From assembly GCA_018712865.1 (NCBI GenBank), contig DVGH01000053.1, forward strand, positions 1 to 64,000: a DNA stretch of 64,000 nucleotides. The letters are read 5' to 3'. This DNA comes from Scatavimonas merdipullorum. Lineage in GTDB: Bacteria; Bacillota; Clostridia; Oscillospirales; Acutalibacteraceae. Made by a program: the position numbers and the translations under genes. Position 1 is the stretch's first letter; every line of letters starts with the position of its first letter. The notes beneath the pieces were generated by a model, which had not been told where the DNA came from, ran no database searches, and worked only from the letters and a program-made list of their open reading frames with translations. Positions 1-8,893 of this stretch are shown here, piece by piece.

Positions 1-238
1 ACTTTAAAAAGCAGCTCGCTGTCCGTCAGCGTCAATACAACTATTTTCCTATACGTCCTTTAAATTGGCGCTCTCCTAAATACGTCCTTTTTTCTTTCCC
101 TAATCTGTAACACTTCATTGACAAACCTACATTTTTTCCATACTTTATTTAGAAGCATTTTCTGCGTATATTTTGAGCAAAGAAGGTTTTAAGGATACAG
201 ATGCGGTATAATAAAAACAGATTTTCCTGCGCGCTTTG
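1..238. other. Left-edge non-coding stretch
   Basis: No gene can be supported here. A minus-strand reading frame with a possible TTG start near position 38 runs off the left edge, but only about a dozen codons are visible, so it cannot be judged. A plus-strand TTGACA at 118-123 followed after 17 bases by TACTTT looks like a promoter only by its -35 half, and no plus-strand gene follows before 640. Confidence 0.4.
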
Positions 239-523
239 CTATATAGACGCAAAAGGATTTCTGAATTTTTTCCTGCGCTTTGGCGGGCAGCGATGGTTAA
301 CCAGGATCGTATCTTCTCCTATCAGCTCAATATTTTCCCAACGGATTACAATATCGTCGCATCTGCCAAAAATACCAAAGCATTTCAACCGGCCGTAAAT
401 CACGATCGACACCAACCTGGCGGTGCATGTGTCTACTTCTACATCGTCCACAAAGCCCAGCCTGGCTCCGTCCTTTGCGTTGATCACTTCTTTATGGCGC
501 ATATCGACAATACGGCAGTTCAT
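239..523 (-). CDS. YlmC/YmxH-family PRC-barrel protein
   Basis: A 94-residue protein resembling the YlmC/YmxH family, small single-domain PRC-barrel proteins common in spore-forming Firmicutes. The fold is suggested by the early KEVINAKDGARLG and the following VDDVEVD strand pattern. YmxH belongs to sporulation-associated genes in Bacillus, but its biochemical role is unknown. The ATG at 523 was chosen because AAAGGA lies eight bases upstream; an in-frame ATG nine bases further out would sit directly on that ribosome site. The C-terminus is very basic (PPKRRKKFRNP), which is unusual for the family core and could contact nucleic acid or membrane. No partner gene is adjacent; the next gene is divergent. 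Confidence 0.75.
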   Translation of the reverse strand: MNCRIVDMRHKEVINAKDGARLGFVDDVEVDTCTARLVSIVIYGRLKCFGIFGRCDDIVIRWENIELIGEDTILVNHRCPPKRRKKFRNPFASI

Positions 524-582
524 AGAGGTCATCCTTTCTGTCGGTAAAATTGCCTGTTTTAAGTATATTCATAAATTAATGA

Positions 583-611
583 TTGTATCACACACAGTTT
601 TATGTTATGAT
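583..611 (+). promoter_or_regulatory. Candidate promoter for degV
   Basis: TTGTAT at 583-588 and TATGAT at 606-611 are separated by 17 bases. The -10 matches consensus at five of six positions and the -35 at three. The predicted start is close to the ribosome-binding site at about 629, giving a very short leader. Confidence 0.4.
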
Positions 612-639
612 GAAAAAAGACATTTTATGGAGGTTCATA

Positions 640-1518
640 ATGGAGAATTATGTTTTGATTTCCGACTGTACGCTGGATTTGCCTGTACAGCACTGCAACG
701 AGCTGGATATCCATGTAATTCCTATGGAATTCACGTTGGACGGGCACCCCTATAAGCATTATATTGACGCGCGCCAGTTATCTTACCAGGCGTTTTATCA
801 GGCAATGCGCGCCGGCAAGTTTTCCACCACAAGCCAAATCAATTACAAAGAGTTTTCAAGCTTTTTTAAACCTTTTTTGGAGGACGGAAAAGACATCCTT
901 TATATTTGCTTTACTTCCGGAATGAGCGGCACATATAATACCTGCAGAATTGCAGTAGCCGATCTGCAAAAAAAATATCCGGACAGAAAAATTATGGTTG
1001 TGGATTCTTTGTGCGCTTCTGTTGGGGAAGGACTGCTGGTTTACCATGCAGCGCTGAAAAAACGCGACGGTATGCAGCTTTCTGTGCTTGCCGACTGGGT
1101 GGAGCAGAATAAGCAGCGCGTATGTCACTGGTTTGTTGTGGACGACCTGGAGCATTTAAAACGGGGTGGGCGGATCGGCACCGTGACCGCGGCCTTTGGG
1201 AAAGCGCTGCAAATCAAGCCGCTTTTAAGCGTGGATTCAGACGGCAAGCTGACAACTGTAGCGAAAATCCGGGGTGCCAGCAAGGTGTTGGAGGGTTTGG
1301 CCGACCGCTTGATAAGCGACGGCGCCAATACACAGGAACAAACCGTAATCATAGGCCATGCCGACGTGCCGGAGGATGCACAGGCGCTGGACAGGCTGCT
1401 CAAGGATCGCGGCCTTATAAAGGACAGCATCATCGCTGATATTGGACCGGTGATCGGCACACATGTAGGCGCGGGTATGCTTGCGCTTACATTTATGGGG
1501 GAGCGCCGCATGAAATAA
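640..1518 (+). CDS. DegV family fatty-acid-binding protein
   Basis: A 292-residue DegV/FakB-type protein. These cytoplasmic proteins bind a single fatty acid and, with a FakA kinase, present it for phosphorylation and entry into phospholipid synthesis. Visible family features are the N-terminal ISDCTLDLP segment, the TTSQIN motif near residue 70, the SGMSGTYN loop near residue 105 and the HVGAG segment near the C-terminus. The start at 640 follows GGAGG by six bases; upstream in-frame codons lack a ribosome site. Length is normal. No FakA homologue is in the window, so lipid kinase partnership is inferred from the family only. It is transcribed away from the YlmC-like gene. Confidence 0.9.
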   Translation: MENYVLISDCTLDLPVQHCNELDIHVIPMEFTLDGHPYKHYIDARQLSYQAFYQAMRAGKFSTTSQINYKEFSSFFKPFLEDGKDILYICFTSGMSGTYNTCRIAVADLQKKYPDRKIMVVDSLCASVGEGLLVYHAALKKRDGMQLSVLADWVEQNKQRVCHWFVVDDLEHLKRGGRIGTVTAAFGKALQIKPLLSVDSDGKLTTVAKIRGASKVLEGLADRLISDGANTQEQTVIIGHADVPEDAQALDRLLKDRGLIKDSIIADIGPVIGTHVGAGMLALTFMGERRMK

Positions 1519-1601
1519 AGCAAAATCTTCCCGCTCTCTGCGCAAGCTTCCATGCGGTTTTGCATACACCTTTTAAACTTAGGAGTCTGGAGTGAAGCAT
1601 T

Positions 1602-2462
1602 ATGAAAAAAATCATTGTCCTATTCATGAGTATATTGCTCTTTACGGCCGTGTTGGCCGGCTGCGGCGGCAATAATTTGACAATTGATGAGACAAAAGTT
1701 GGAGAAGACGGCTATTTGGGAAGCACCTCGAACGATTCGTATGAATACGACGTGTTTGACACGCACATTCGTATTACAAAGTATATTGGCCAAGAGGCAC
1801 AGGTAACCGTTCCTGAAAAAATTGACGATAAATTTGTAACCCATATTGGCAACAGGGCTTTTATTGATACAGCGCAAGAACTTGTTACAAAAATTACACT
1901 TCCTTCCAGCATTTCCGACATTCACGATTATGCATTTTATGGCGCGATGGCGCTACAGGAAATTGCGCTTGACAGCGCAAACCTGGACTTTACCGTAGTA
2001 GACGGCGTGCTTTTTACAAAGGATATGACAAAGATTATATGCTACCCGCAGGATAAGCCTGCAACATCTTTTGAAATTCCCGCCTCTGTGAAAAGCCTAG
2101 GCGGCAGTAACTTTGCCATGTGCACGCACTTGGAGAGCGTTACAATCCCGGACACGGTTACTTCTATTGGCGACTATGCGTTCCAGGGCTGTACGGCTTT
2201 GGTGGAAATGGTTATACCCGACGGTGTTACGCGCATGGGTTCGACCGTTTTTCTTGGCTGCACCAGCCTTCAAACGCTGACGCTTCCAAAGCATTTGCAG
2301 CAGGCGGATGAATCGATTGTCTGGAATTGCACGGCTTTAAAGGAAATTAAGGGCTATGAGGGAACGCCTGCAGAAGAAATTGCCGCAAGCGCCGGCGTAG
2401 AATTTGTAAGCTTAGGATCCGTTGACGCTGTACCGACAGAGCCTTCCAGTGAAGTTGCATAA
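1602..2462 (+). CDS. Leucine-rich-repeat (BspA-type) lipoprotein
   Basis: A 286-residue predicted lipoprotein. The signal peptide ends in a lipobox (VLAGC, Cys about residue 21). The body holds BspA/LRR_5-type repeats, seen as repeating units such as IGNRAF, ITLPSSI, SIGDYAFQGC and TLPKHL with about 23-residue spacing. Such repeats form a solenoid used for binding proteins or polysaccharides at the cell surface; no catalytic domain is visible. The C-terminus is a short acidic tail. The ribosome site AGGAG is about 15 bases before the ATG, which is long. The gene is followed by an intrinsic terminator, so it appears monocistronic or the last gene after degV. Confidence 0.8.
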   Translation: MKKIIVLFMSILLFTAVLAGCGGNNLTIDETKVGEDGYLGSTSNDSYEYDVFDTHIRITKYIGQEAQVTVPEKIDDKFVTHIGNRAFIDTAQELVTKITLPSSISDIHDYAFYGAMALQEIALDSANLDFTVVDGVLFTKDMTKIICYPQDKPATSFEIPASVKSLGGSNFAMCTHLESVTIPDTVTSIGDYAFQGCTALVEMVIPDGVTRMGSTVFLGCTSLQTLTLPKHLQQADESIVWNCTALKEIKGYEGTPAEEIAASAGVEFVSLGSVDAVPTEPSSEVA

Positions 2463-2497
2463 TTTTTTCCTTTTTACTTTTAAGCAATATAGCATAG

Positions 2498-2529
2498 AAA
2501 AAACGCCTGCGTTAGCGCGGGCGTTTTTT
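2498..2529. terminator. Bidirectional intrinsic terminator
   Basis: AAAACGCCTGCG and CGCGGGCGTTTT pair around a four-base loop, with A and T tracts on both sides. It can end both the plus-strand LRR gene and the minus-strand V-ATPase operon, which converge here. Confidence 0.9.
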
Positions 2530-2596
2530 AGACGCTCTTTTTTAGGGTAACAGGCAGCTGCACTGGCGGCACTGCCATGCAGGATTTATGCCAGCT

Positions 2597-3253
2597 TTAT
2601 CGGCTTTCATAGCCGTGGGCCTGTTTGAGCATCATATCCTTTACCTTCATCAGGCGAATCTGCGTGCTGCGTTCGTTTTCGTCAAGCTTCATGGTAATAT
2701 ATTTAATATTGCTTTGCATTTGCGGAATCATCACATGCTCCAGCGCATTGACCCTGCGCCGGGTCTTTTCAATTTCATTTGCCATAAGCTGGCAGGATTT
2801 TTCACATTCCGCCAGGCGAAGCATGTCCGGCAAAACATTTGCCAAAGACTTTACCGCGTCGTCCAGATCTGCCGAGGTAAAGGCAAAGCCGTAGGCGTAA
2901 ATATCGTTTGCATCGGACGTTCTGGTCTGGTATTCAAAAACGGGTATGTCAACGCTCATTACATTTTTGGTGCCAAGCCTTAAAGAAACCTCCTGCTTTG
3001 GCGCTAAAAGCGCTGCGTTGAGAAGCTCGTCGGACATGGAAGCCCTGGCCAGGACAAAATTTTTGTTGGCTCTTTCAATGCCCTGCTCAACGCGCTGACG
3101 CAGGACTTTATTTTCCCTGACAAGCTCTAAAAATTGCCGCATAAGCTCGTCACGCTTGTCTTTTAAAAGCTTGTGGCCGCGCATTGCCGTCACCAGCTTT
3201 TTTTTCAGGCGCGTAAGCTCCATTCTGGTTGGGTTGACCGTTGTAGAAGCCAC
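2597..3253 (-). CDS. ntpD: V-type ATP synthase subunit D
   Basis: A 218-residue central-stalk subunit D of the V/A-type ATPase, part of the rotor shaft linking the A3B3 head to the membrane ring. The N-terminus (PTRMELTRLKKKL) is typical of the family, and the rest is a long antiparallel coiled coil, with the segment around KTRRRVNALEHVMIP near the C-terminus being a family hallmark. The start is GTG at 3253 with AGAGGTG seven bases upstream. It is the last gene of the operon, 19 bases after subunit B, and is followed by the shared terminator. Confidence 0.96.
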   Translation of the reverse strand: MASTTVNPTRMELTRLKKKLVTAMRGHKLLKDKRDELMRQFLELVRENKVLRQRVEQGIERANKNFVLARASMSDELLNAALLAPKQEVSLRLGTKNVMSVDIPVFEYQTRTSDANDIYAYGFAFTSADLDDAVKSLANVLPDMLRLAECEKSCQLMANEIEKTRRRVNALEHVMIPQMQSNIKYITMKLDENERSTQIRLMKVKDMMLKQAHGYESR

Positions 3254-3272
3254 TGGCGTTCACCTCTTTTTC

Positions 3273-4643
3273 TCACTTGCCATAGTATTCGTCTAAAAAT
3301 TCATCCTTAATACGTTTAAGCTCGCTTCTGGGAAGAATAGACAAAAGCTTCCAGCCGATTTGCAGGGTTTCCTCAATTTCCCTGTTTGTGTTGTAGCCCT
3401 GGGACACATATTCTTTTTCAAACGCGTCTGCAAATTGCGCATAAAGTTTATCTATGTCTGTCAGCGCCGCCTCACCCAGGATAACCATAAGCTCCTTTGC
3501 ATCCTTTCCCCTTGCGTAGGCCGCAAAAAGCTGGTTCATCGTATTGGCATGGTCCGCTCTGGTTTTTCCGGCACCTATGCCCTTGTCTTTTAAACGGCTC
3601 AGCGAAGGCAGCACGTCTATGGGCGGCATAATATTTTTCCGATACAGATCACGGCTTAAAATAATTTGTCCTTCTGTAATATAGCCTGTCAGATCGGGGA
3701 TTGGATGGGTTTTATCGTCCTCTGGCATGGTCAGGATGGGGATCAGGGTAATACTTCCCTGCTTTCCCTTCTGGCGGCCTGCACGCTCGTATAAGGACGC
3801 AAGATCCGTATACATATATCCGGGATACCCGCGCCTGCCCGGGACCTCCTTGCGCGCAGCGGAAACCTCACGCAGGGCATCTGCATAATTTGTGATGTCC
3901 GTCATAATCACAAGCACGTGCATACCTGCATCAAATGCCAGATATTCCGCAGCCGTAAGCGCCATGCGCGGTGTTGCAATGCGTTCAATGGCCGGGTCGT
4001 TTGCAAGGTTAACAAACATGACCGTTCTGTCGATCGCGCCGGTTTCTTTAAAGCTTTCAACAAAATAATTGGATTCTTCAAAGGTAATCCCCATTGCTGC
4101 AAAGACAACGGCAAACGGTTCTGTGGTACCGCGGACTTTTGCCTGTCTTGCAATCTGCGCTGCCAGGTTGGCATGCGGCAGTCCCGAGGCGGAAAAAATA
4201 GGTAGCTTTTGGCCGCGGACCAGCGTATTGAGGCCGTCAATGGCCGAAACCCCCGTTTGGATAAATTCCTGCGGATAATTGCGCGCCGCGGGGTTCATGG
4301 GAAGCCCGTTGATATCCAGACGCTTTTCCGGTAAAATTTCCGGCCCGCCATCAATTGGGTTACCAAGGCCGTCAAAGACGCGGCTGAGCATATCAGCACT
4401 GACGCCCAGCTGCATGCTTCTTCCCAAAAAGCGTACCTTGCTGTTGGAAAGATTGATCCCGGCGGAATTTTCAAACAATTGCACCAACGCGTTGCCGCCG
4501 TCAATTTCCAGCACCTTGCAGCGCCGTTTTTCACCGTTTGCAAGCTCTATTTCGCCAAGATCGTTATACCGTACGTCTTCTACGCCCCTGACAAGCATAA
4601 GGGGGCCTGCTACCTCTTCGATTGTTCTGTATTCCTTCGGCAT
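3273..4643 (-). CDS. ntpB: V-type ATP synthase subunit B
   Basis: A 456-residue non-catalytic nucleotide-binding subunit B of the A3B3 head. It begins MPKEYRTIEEVAGPL, and contains the beta-barrel domain, the conserved SGLPHANLAAQIARQA segment in place of a Walker A motif, and the RRGYPGYMYTDLA segment that contributes to the active sites at A-B interfaces. Length is normal. Its ATG overlaps the stop codon of subunit A in the sequence TGATG, so the two are probably translationally coupled, matching their equal stoichiometry. Confidence 0.98.
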   Translation of the reverse strand: MPKEYRTIEEVAGPLMLVRGVEDVRYNDLGEIELANGEKRRCKVLEIDGGNALVQLFENSAGINLSNSKVRFLGRSMQLGVSADMLSRVFDGLGNPIDGGPEILPEKRLDINGLPMNPAARNYPQEFIQTGVSAIDGLNTLVRGQKLPIFSASGLPHANLAAQIARQAKVRGTTEPFAVVFAAMGITFEESNYFVESFKETGAIDRTVMFVNLANDPAIERIATPRMALTAAEYLAFDAGMHVLVIMTDITNYADALREVSAARKEVPGRRGYPGYMYTDLASLYERAGRQKGKQGSITLIPILTMPEDDKTHPIPDLTGYITEGQIILSRDLYRKNIMPPIDVLPSLSRLKDKGIGAGKTRADHANTMNQLFAAYARGKDAKELMVILGEAALTDIDKLYAQFADAFEKEYVSQGYNTNREIEETLQIGWKLLSILPRSELKRIKDEFLDEYYGK

Positions 4644-6433
4644 CAGAAATCCGCTCCTTTGCTCACTTCGTTTCCCATATCAATATCAAGCTGCTCCATC
4701 AAAAGCGCATATTCTTTTTCCATGTCTTGCGCCGGCACATACTTAAACCGGCCCAGACGTTCCCTCACAGGCATTTTTACAAGGCCGTCGACCGTTGCGC
4801 CCTTTTCCAGCGCCTGCATGGCTTTTTGATAATATGCAAGCACCAACTGCATCATCCTGTGCTGCTTTGCAAGCGGCGTATAGGTGTCTACCTCATGAAA
4901 GGCATCCTGATGCAGAAAGTCCTCCCGGATGGAGCGTGCGGCTTCCAGCTTGATCCTGTCGGGCGGCGAAAGGGCGTCCATACCGACCAGCTTGACAATT
5001 TCGTCCAGTTCCGCTTCCTCTTGCAAGATGCGCATCAGGCTATGCCGGCACTCCATCCAGTCCGGCGCAACCGTCTGATTAAACCACGCGGCCATAGTAT
5101 CAAGGTAAAGCGAATAACTTTTCAGCCAATTGATTGCCGGAAAATGGCGTTTATAGGCAAGGTCTGCATCCAGTCCCCAAAAAACCTTCACAATACGCAG
5201 CGTCGCCTGGGAAACCGGCTCTGAAATATCCCCTCCCGGGGGCGATACGGCGCCGATAACGGAAAGCGCACCTTCTGTATCTGCACTGCCCAGTGTGATC
5301 ACGCGCCCCGCCCTTTCATAAAATTGCGCAAGGCGGCTGCCCAGATACGCGGGGTAGCCTTCCTCCCCGGGCATTTCCTCCAGACGGCCGGACATTTCAC
5401 GCAGGGCTTCGGCCCAACGTGAGGTGGAGTCGCCCATCAGCGCAACGGAAAATCCCATATCACGAAAATATTCCGCAATGGTAATCCCGGTGTAAATGGA
5501 AGCCTCGCGCGCTGCAACAGGCATATCCGACGTGTTGGCAATCAGCACGGTGCGCTTCATCAGCGAATGACCCGTTTTGGGGTCAATCAGTTCCGGGAAT
5601 TCATTGAGAACGTCTGTCATTTCATTGCCGCGCTCTCCACAGCCGATATAAACGACAATATCTGCCTCCGCCCATTTGGCAAGCTGGTGCTGCACCACCG
5701 TTTTTCCGCTGCCAAACGGTCCGGGAACGGCGGCAACGCCGCCCTTTGCAATGGGAAAAAGCGTGTCGATCACGCGCTGGCCCGTTACAAGAGGCATTTC
5801 CGGCGAAAGCTTTCTTTTATAAGGGCGCCCTACACGGACCGGCCATTTTTGCATGAGGCTTACTTTTACGTCTCCTTCTTCTGTTGCAATAACCGCCACC
5901 GTATCCGTTACGGTAAAGAAGCCCGCCTGTATGCTTTTTATTGTGCCGCGCAGCTTATGCGGAACCATAATTTTTTGCCGGACGATTTCTGTCTCCTGCA
6001 CAGTGCCGAGCACGTCGCCGGTTTCAACCCGGTCGCCTTCCTTGGCAACGGGCTGGAACTTCCACTTTTTGTCCCTTTTGAGCGACGGAACCTCCACACC
6101 CCTTTGCAGATTGTTGCCGCTGACTTTCATAATATCATCAAGCGGCCTTTGGATGCCGTCATAAATACTGCCGATCAGGCCGGGGCCCAGCTCAACGCTC
6201 AACGGCAGTCCGGTAGATTCCACCGGCTCGCCCGGCCCGAGCCCGGAGGTTTCTTCATAAACCTGAATGGAAGCCCTGTCACCGTGCATTTCTATAATTT
6301 CCCCGATCAGCCTTTGGGAGCTGACACGTACGACGTCAAACATATTTGCATTGCGCATTCCCTCGGCAATGACAAGGGGGCCTGCAACCTTTTTAATGAT
6401 ACCTGTGCTCATAGTCAATTCCGTTCCTTCCAT
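4643..6433 (-). CDS. ntpA: V-type ATP synthase catalytic subunit A
   Basis: A 596-residue catalytic subunit A, which hydrolyses or makes ATP in the rotary head. The Walker A motif GPFGSGKT lies near residue 235, followed by the GERGNEM segment with the catalytic Glu and by the Walker B region SVALMGDSTSRWAEA. The family-specific non-homologous insert (residues about 110-190) is present. Two starts are possible: ATG at 6433 after AGGAAA, or ATG at 6412 (MSTGIIKKVAGP), which fits the family N-terminus better; both are in frame. It follows subunit F after about 50 bases. Confidence 0.97.
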   Translation of the reverse strand: MEGTELTMSTGIIKKVAGPLVIAEGMRNANMFDVVRVSSQRLIGEIIEMHGDRASIQVYEETSGLGPGEPVESTGLPLSVELGPGLIGSIYDGIQRPLDDIMKVSGNNLQRGVEVPSLKRDKKWKFQPVAKEGDRVETGDVLGTVQETEIVRQKIMVPHKLRGTIKSIQAGFFTVTDTVAVIATEEGDVKVSLMQKWPVRVGRPYKRKLSPEMPLVTGQRVIDTLFPIAKGGVAAVPGPFGSGKTVVQHQLAKWAEADIVVYIGCGERGNEMTDVLNEFPELIDPKTGHSLMKRTVLIANTSDMPVAAREASIYTGITIAEYFRDMGFSVALMGDSTSRWAEALREMSGRLEEMPGEEGYPAYLGSRLAQFYERAGRVITLGSADTEGALSVIGAVSPPGGDISEPVSQATLRIVKVFWGLDADLAYKRHFPAINWLKSYSLYLDTMAAWFNQTVAPDWMECRHSLMRILQEEAELDEIVKLVGMDALSPPDRIKLEAARSIREDFLHQDAFHEVDTYTPLAKQHRMMQLVLAYYQKAMQALEKGATVDGLVKMPVRERLGRFKYVPAQDMEKEYALLMEQLDIDMGNEVSKGADF

Positions 6434-6485
6434 GGGTATTTCCTGCGCCTGAAGCCTGCAGCGGTCAGGAGCCTTTTTAAGTGAA

Positions 6486-6803
6486 TCAATCGTTAAACAG
6501 AATATCGGACCCGACGGCTTTTTCCACAGAGCGCCTGACGTTTGTCATGCCCATCCCTGTATTTCCATATGCGCCTGGTATGGGGATTACAGCGGGCAAT
6601 GCAGAAGAAGCATAGCGGGCAAATTCTTTTTCATAAGCAAGGGCAAGCGCTTCTGTAACATATACTACGGCATACTTGCCAGTACAAACCTTACGGATTT
6701 TTGAAAGCGCGTCTTCCTCCGGCTCTACAAAGACCACGTCAAGCCCAAGTGCAGCAAACCCGTATATGCTGTCCCGGTCGCCGATTACAGCTATTCTATA
6801 CAT
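6486..6803 (-). CDS. ntpG: V-type ATP synthase subunit F
   Basis: A 105-residue subunit F (called NtpG in Enterococcus), the small Rossmann-like rotor subunit that binds subunit D and regulates ATPase activity. The N-terminus MYRIAVIGDRDSIYGFAALG is characteristic, as is the later VIPIPGAYG segment. Its start overlaps the end of subunit C by eight bases, consistent with coupled translation. Confidence 0.95.
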   Translation of the reverse strand: MYRIAVIGDRDSIYGFAALGLDVVFVEPEEDALSKIRKVCTGKYAVVYVTEALALAYEKEFARYASSALPAVIPIPGAYGNTGMGMTNVRRSVEKAVGSDILFND

Positions 6804-7764
6804 ACATATCGCGCAGCCTTTCTTTAATCATTTGCAGATCCAGTCCGTTTCGCTTTGCCGAAAGGATCAGCCTTACCGCTTTAATTTCTGTTTCTCTGGC
6901 AATGACGTACGCCGCAAGAGGCCCAATGGAAAACGGTTCCCACTTTTGTGTTTGCAACTGATGGATCAACAGATCGTCGCACCATTTTTCAAAAGCTGCC
7001 GGCGATTGCTTAAGCGCCTCTACCGCTGCCGCGTAATCTGTAAAACGCAAATAGGCGTAAAGCTCTTCAAGGGATTTGGACGCAGCCCTTGCAAGCAGCT
7101 GCGTGTTAAGTGTTTCACACGCGGCCAGGCTGTTTTGGATAAACGCAAGCGTTTTTCCCGTTTTACAGCAGCGCACTGCTATTTTGATGTCTGCAAACGC
7201 AACGGTAAGTTCCGCATAAAGGGAAAGCACCTCGCTTTTCGCCTGCAGACTAAGCGCTCGCACCGTTTGCAGGCAAGCCTTGTCGATAATGCTATCGCAA
7301 AGCTGTCCATCGCCTGTCTGCAGCAGCACCGTCATTGCCTGCCTGGCACAATCCTGCATAGCATAAGGTAAGTCAGTATAAACCCGCTTGCCGACCGATT
7401 CATAAATATGCTGCGCCGGTACCGTTCCGTTAGGAAGAAAGATCCCCGACGGATCCACACTGCGTGTAATTGCCTTGACAGACGCTTTTAAATTATGAAA
7501 ATCGCTTTGTACAAGAAAAACATCAAACGCATGAACGTCATCCACCAGCTCGCGCATCAGTCGCCAGGTTTTTTCCTGCTCTGCCTGTAAAAGGTCTTCT
7601 GCGCTTTGCTCCTGTCCTTCCTTGCCCCATCCCTTGTCTGCAAGAAAACGCAGGCATTGCTGTTCATCCTTGCAGGCAAGCAACGCGTCCAGGTCCTGCT
7701 TTCCAAAAAGCTGCAGTTCTTTTGCCCGTATCCGGGCAACTGCATAGGTATAATCTGCCGCCAT
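6796..7764 (-). CDS. ntpC: V-type ATP synthase subunit C
   Basis: A 322-residue subunit C (the d subunit in eukaryotic naming), the funnel that connects the central shaft to the K-ring. It starts MAADYTYAVARIRAKELQLF, the usual family opening, and is almost entirely alpha-helical. The ATG at 7764 is preceded by AAAGGAGG ten bases upstream; an in-frame TTG at 7788 extends the frame but would sit on top of the ribosome site. The gene begins 20 bases after subunit E and overlaps subunit F at its end. Confidence 0.95.
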   Translation of the reverse strand: MAADYTYAVARIRAKELQLFGKQDLDALLACKDEQQCLRFLADKGWGKEGQEQSAEDLLQAEQEKTWRLMRELVDDVHAFDVFLVQSDFHNLKASVKAITRSVDPSGIFLPNGTVPAQHIYESVGKRVYTDLPYAMQDCARQAMTVLLQTGDGQLCDSIIDKACLQTVRALSLQAKSEVLSLYAELTVAFADIKIAVRCCKTGKTLAFIQNSLAACETLNTQLLARAASKSLEELYAYLRFTDYAAAVEALKQSPAAFEKWCDDLLIHQLQTQKWEPFSIGPLAAYVIARETEIKAVRLILSAKRNGLDLQMIKERLRDMYV

Positions 7765-7784
7765 ATATGTGAAAAGCCTCCTTT

Positions 7785-8369
7785 TCAAGTAAAGAGCAGT
7801 CTTTGCACCTCGTCCTGCAATTGTTCATGCGCGCCGGAAAACAGCGCTTCAAAAGAACAATTTTCTTCAATATCCCCGTAAAGCAGGATGAAGCCGCCGT
7901 CTATACGGGCAGGCTGCCGTGCAAGCGTCAGCCTGCCGTTTGCCCTGCTTTGCAGCTCGTCATGAAAAAATTGAGGCATACGCGCAAGATCCTTTTGGCA
8001 AAGTGCAATTTGTCCCGAAGCCTTTTGCGCGTATTTGTCGACCATTTTCAGCAGCAGGGTAAAATATTCGTCCGCAGGCAAGCTTAAAAGCGCAGTTTTT
8101 GCCTGGCAGATGATATTGCCTATTATCTGCTGCTTTGCCTGTAAAAGTGCCTTGCGTTTTACAATTGCCGCCGAAGACTTTCCTCTTTCCAGAATATCTT
8201 TACATTGTACCGCCGCTTTTTCTTCCATTTTCAGGGCTTCTTCCCGTCCCTCATCCTGTGCCTGCTGTGCAATTTCCCGCACCTGGGAATCGGCTTCTGC
8301 TTGTATTCTTGCGGCGGCATCCTGTGCTTGCCGGTCGATCTGTTCCAGTATTTTATCTATTCCTGCCAT
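7785..8369 (-). CDS. ntpE: V-type ATP synthase subunit E
   Basis: A 194-residue peripheral-stalk subunit E. The first half is a long charged coiled coil rich in Ala, Glu and Gln (ILEQIDRQAQDAAARIQAEA), and the second half is the globular domain that grips the head, ending in a typical RIDGGFILLYGDIEENCSFE-like segment. It pairs with the 108-residue coiled-coil protein encoded first in the operon to form the stator stalk. Length is normal for the family. Confidence 0.93.
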   Translation of the reverse strand: MAGIDKILEQIDRQAQDAAARIQAEADSQVREIAQQAQDEGREEALKMEEKAAVQCKDILERGKSSAAIVKRKALLQAKQQIIGNIICQAKTALLSLPADEYFTLLLKMVDKYAQKASGQIALCQKDLARMPQFFHDELQSRANGRLTLARQPARIDGGFILLYGDIEENCSFEALFSGAHEQLQDEVQRLLFT

Positions 8370-8410
8370 AAGCGTCCGTTTCTCCCGTTCCGGTTATTTT
8401 TATGATAAAA

Positions 8411-8893
8411 TTATACATCCAATCCAGGAATATTAAAAATAGCAAGCATGGAAATAAGCAGCGCAAGGATTGCATACGTTTCCACCATGGCGGGCAAAAG
8501 AAGCGCTTTTCCAAACTGGTCCGGCTTTTTCGAGATTGTGCCGATCCCTGCCACCGAGCATTTCCCCTGATGGATTGCCGAAAAGAGCCCTGCAAAGGCA
8601 ATGGGCAGGCTTGCACCAAGATAAAGCAGCCCCTTTGTTGGCGAAATATTGGGATCCCCGCCCAGAATGCCAATATTGGAAAGAATCAAAAAAGCCACCA
8701 GCAAGCCATAAATGCCCTGTGTTGCGGGCAACAGCTGAAAAATAAGCACCTTACCGAACTTGGAAGGGTCTTCTGTCAAAACACCGGCCGCCGCAATGCC
8801 CGCTTTTCCAACGCCGATTGCAGAGCCCGTGCCAGCAAGAAAGGTTGCCAGCGCAGCGCCCAGCAAAGCAAAAACCAAACCCAAATTATCCAT
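8411..8893 (-). CDS. ntpK: V-type ATP synthase proteolipid subunit K
   Basis: A 160-residue membrane-ring proteolipid with two fused two-helix hairpins, so four membrane segments. The residues that coordinate sodium in Enterococcus hirae NtpK appear conserved: Leu55, Thr58 and Gln59 in LPATQGIYG, Gln109 in AIHQG and Glu138 in PAMVETYAIL. This suggests sodium rather than proton coupling. The start at 8893 was chosen because AGGAGG precedes it; an upstream in-frame ATG would add a basic 29-residue extension that no family member needs. It overlaps the end of subunit I by eight bases. Confidence 0.96.
   Translation of the reverse strand: MDNLGLVFALLGAALATFLAGTGSAIGVGKAGIAAAGVLTEDPSKFGKVLIFQLLPATQGIYGLLVAFLILSNIGILGGDPNISPTKGLLYLGASLPIAFAGLFSAIHQGKCSVAGIGTISKKPDQFGKALLLPAMVETYAILALLISMLAIFNIPGLDV

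Noticed and set aside
1..38. Possible minus-strand gene start with TTG leaving the left edge
   Set aside because: Only about a dozen codons are visible and the spacing from AGGA is long; no support.
118..146. TTGACA-17-TACTTT on the plus strand
   Set aside because: The -10 half is poor and no plus-strand gene lies within 480 bases.
5567..6484. A 305-codon plus-strand frame opposite V-ATPase subunit A
   Set aside because: Antisense shadow with no recognisable domain or ribosome site.
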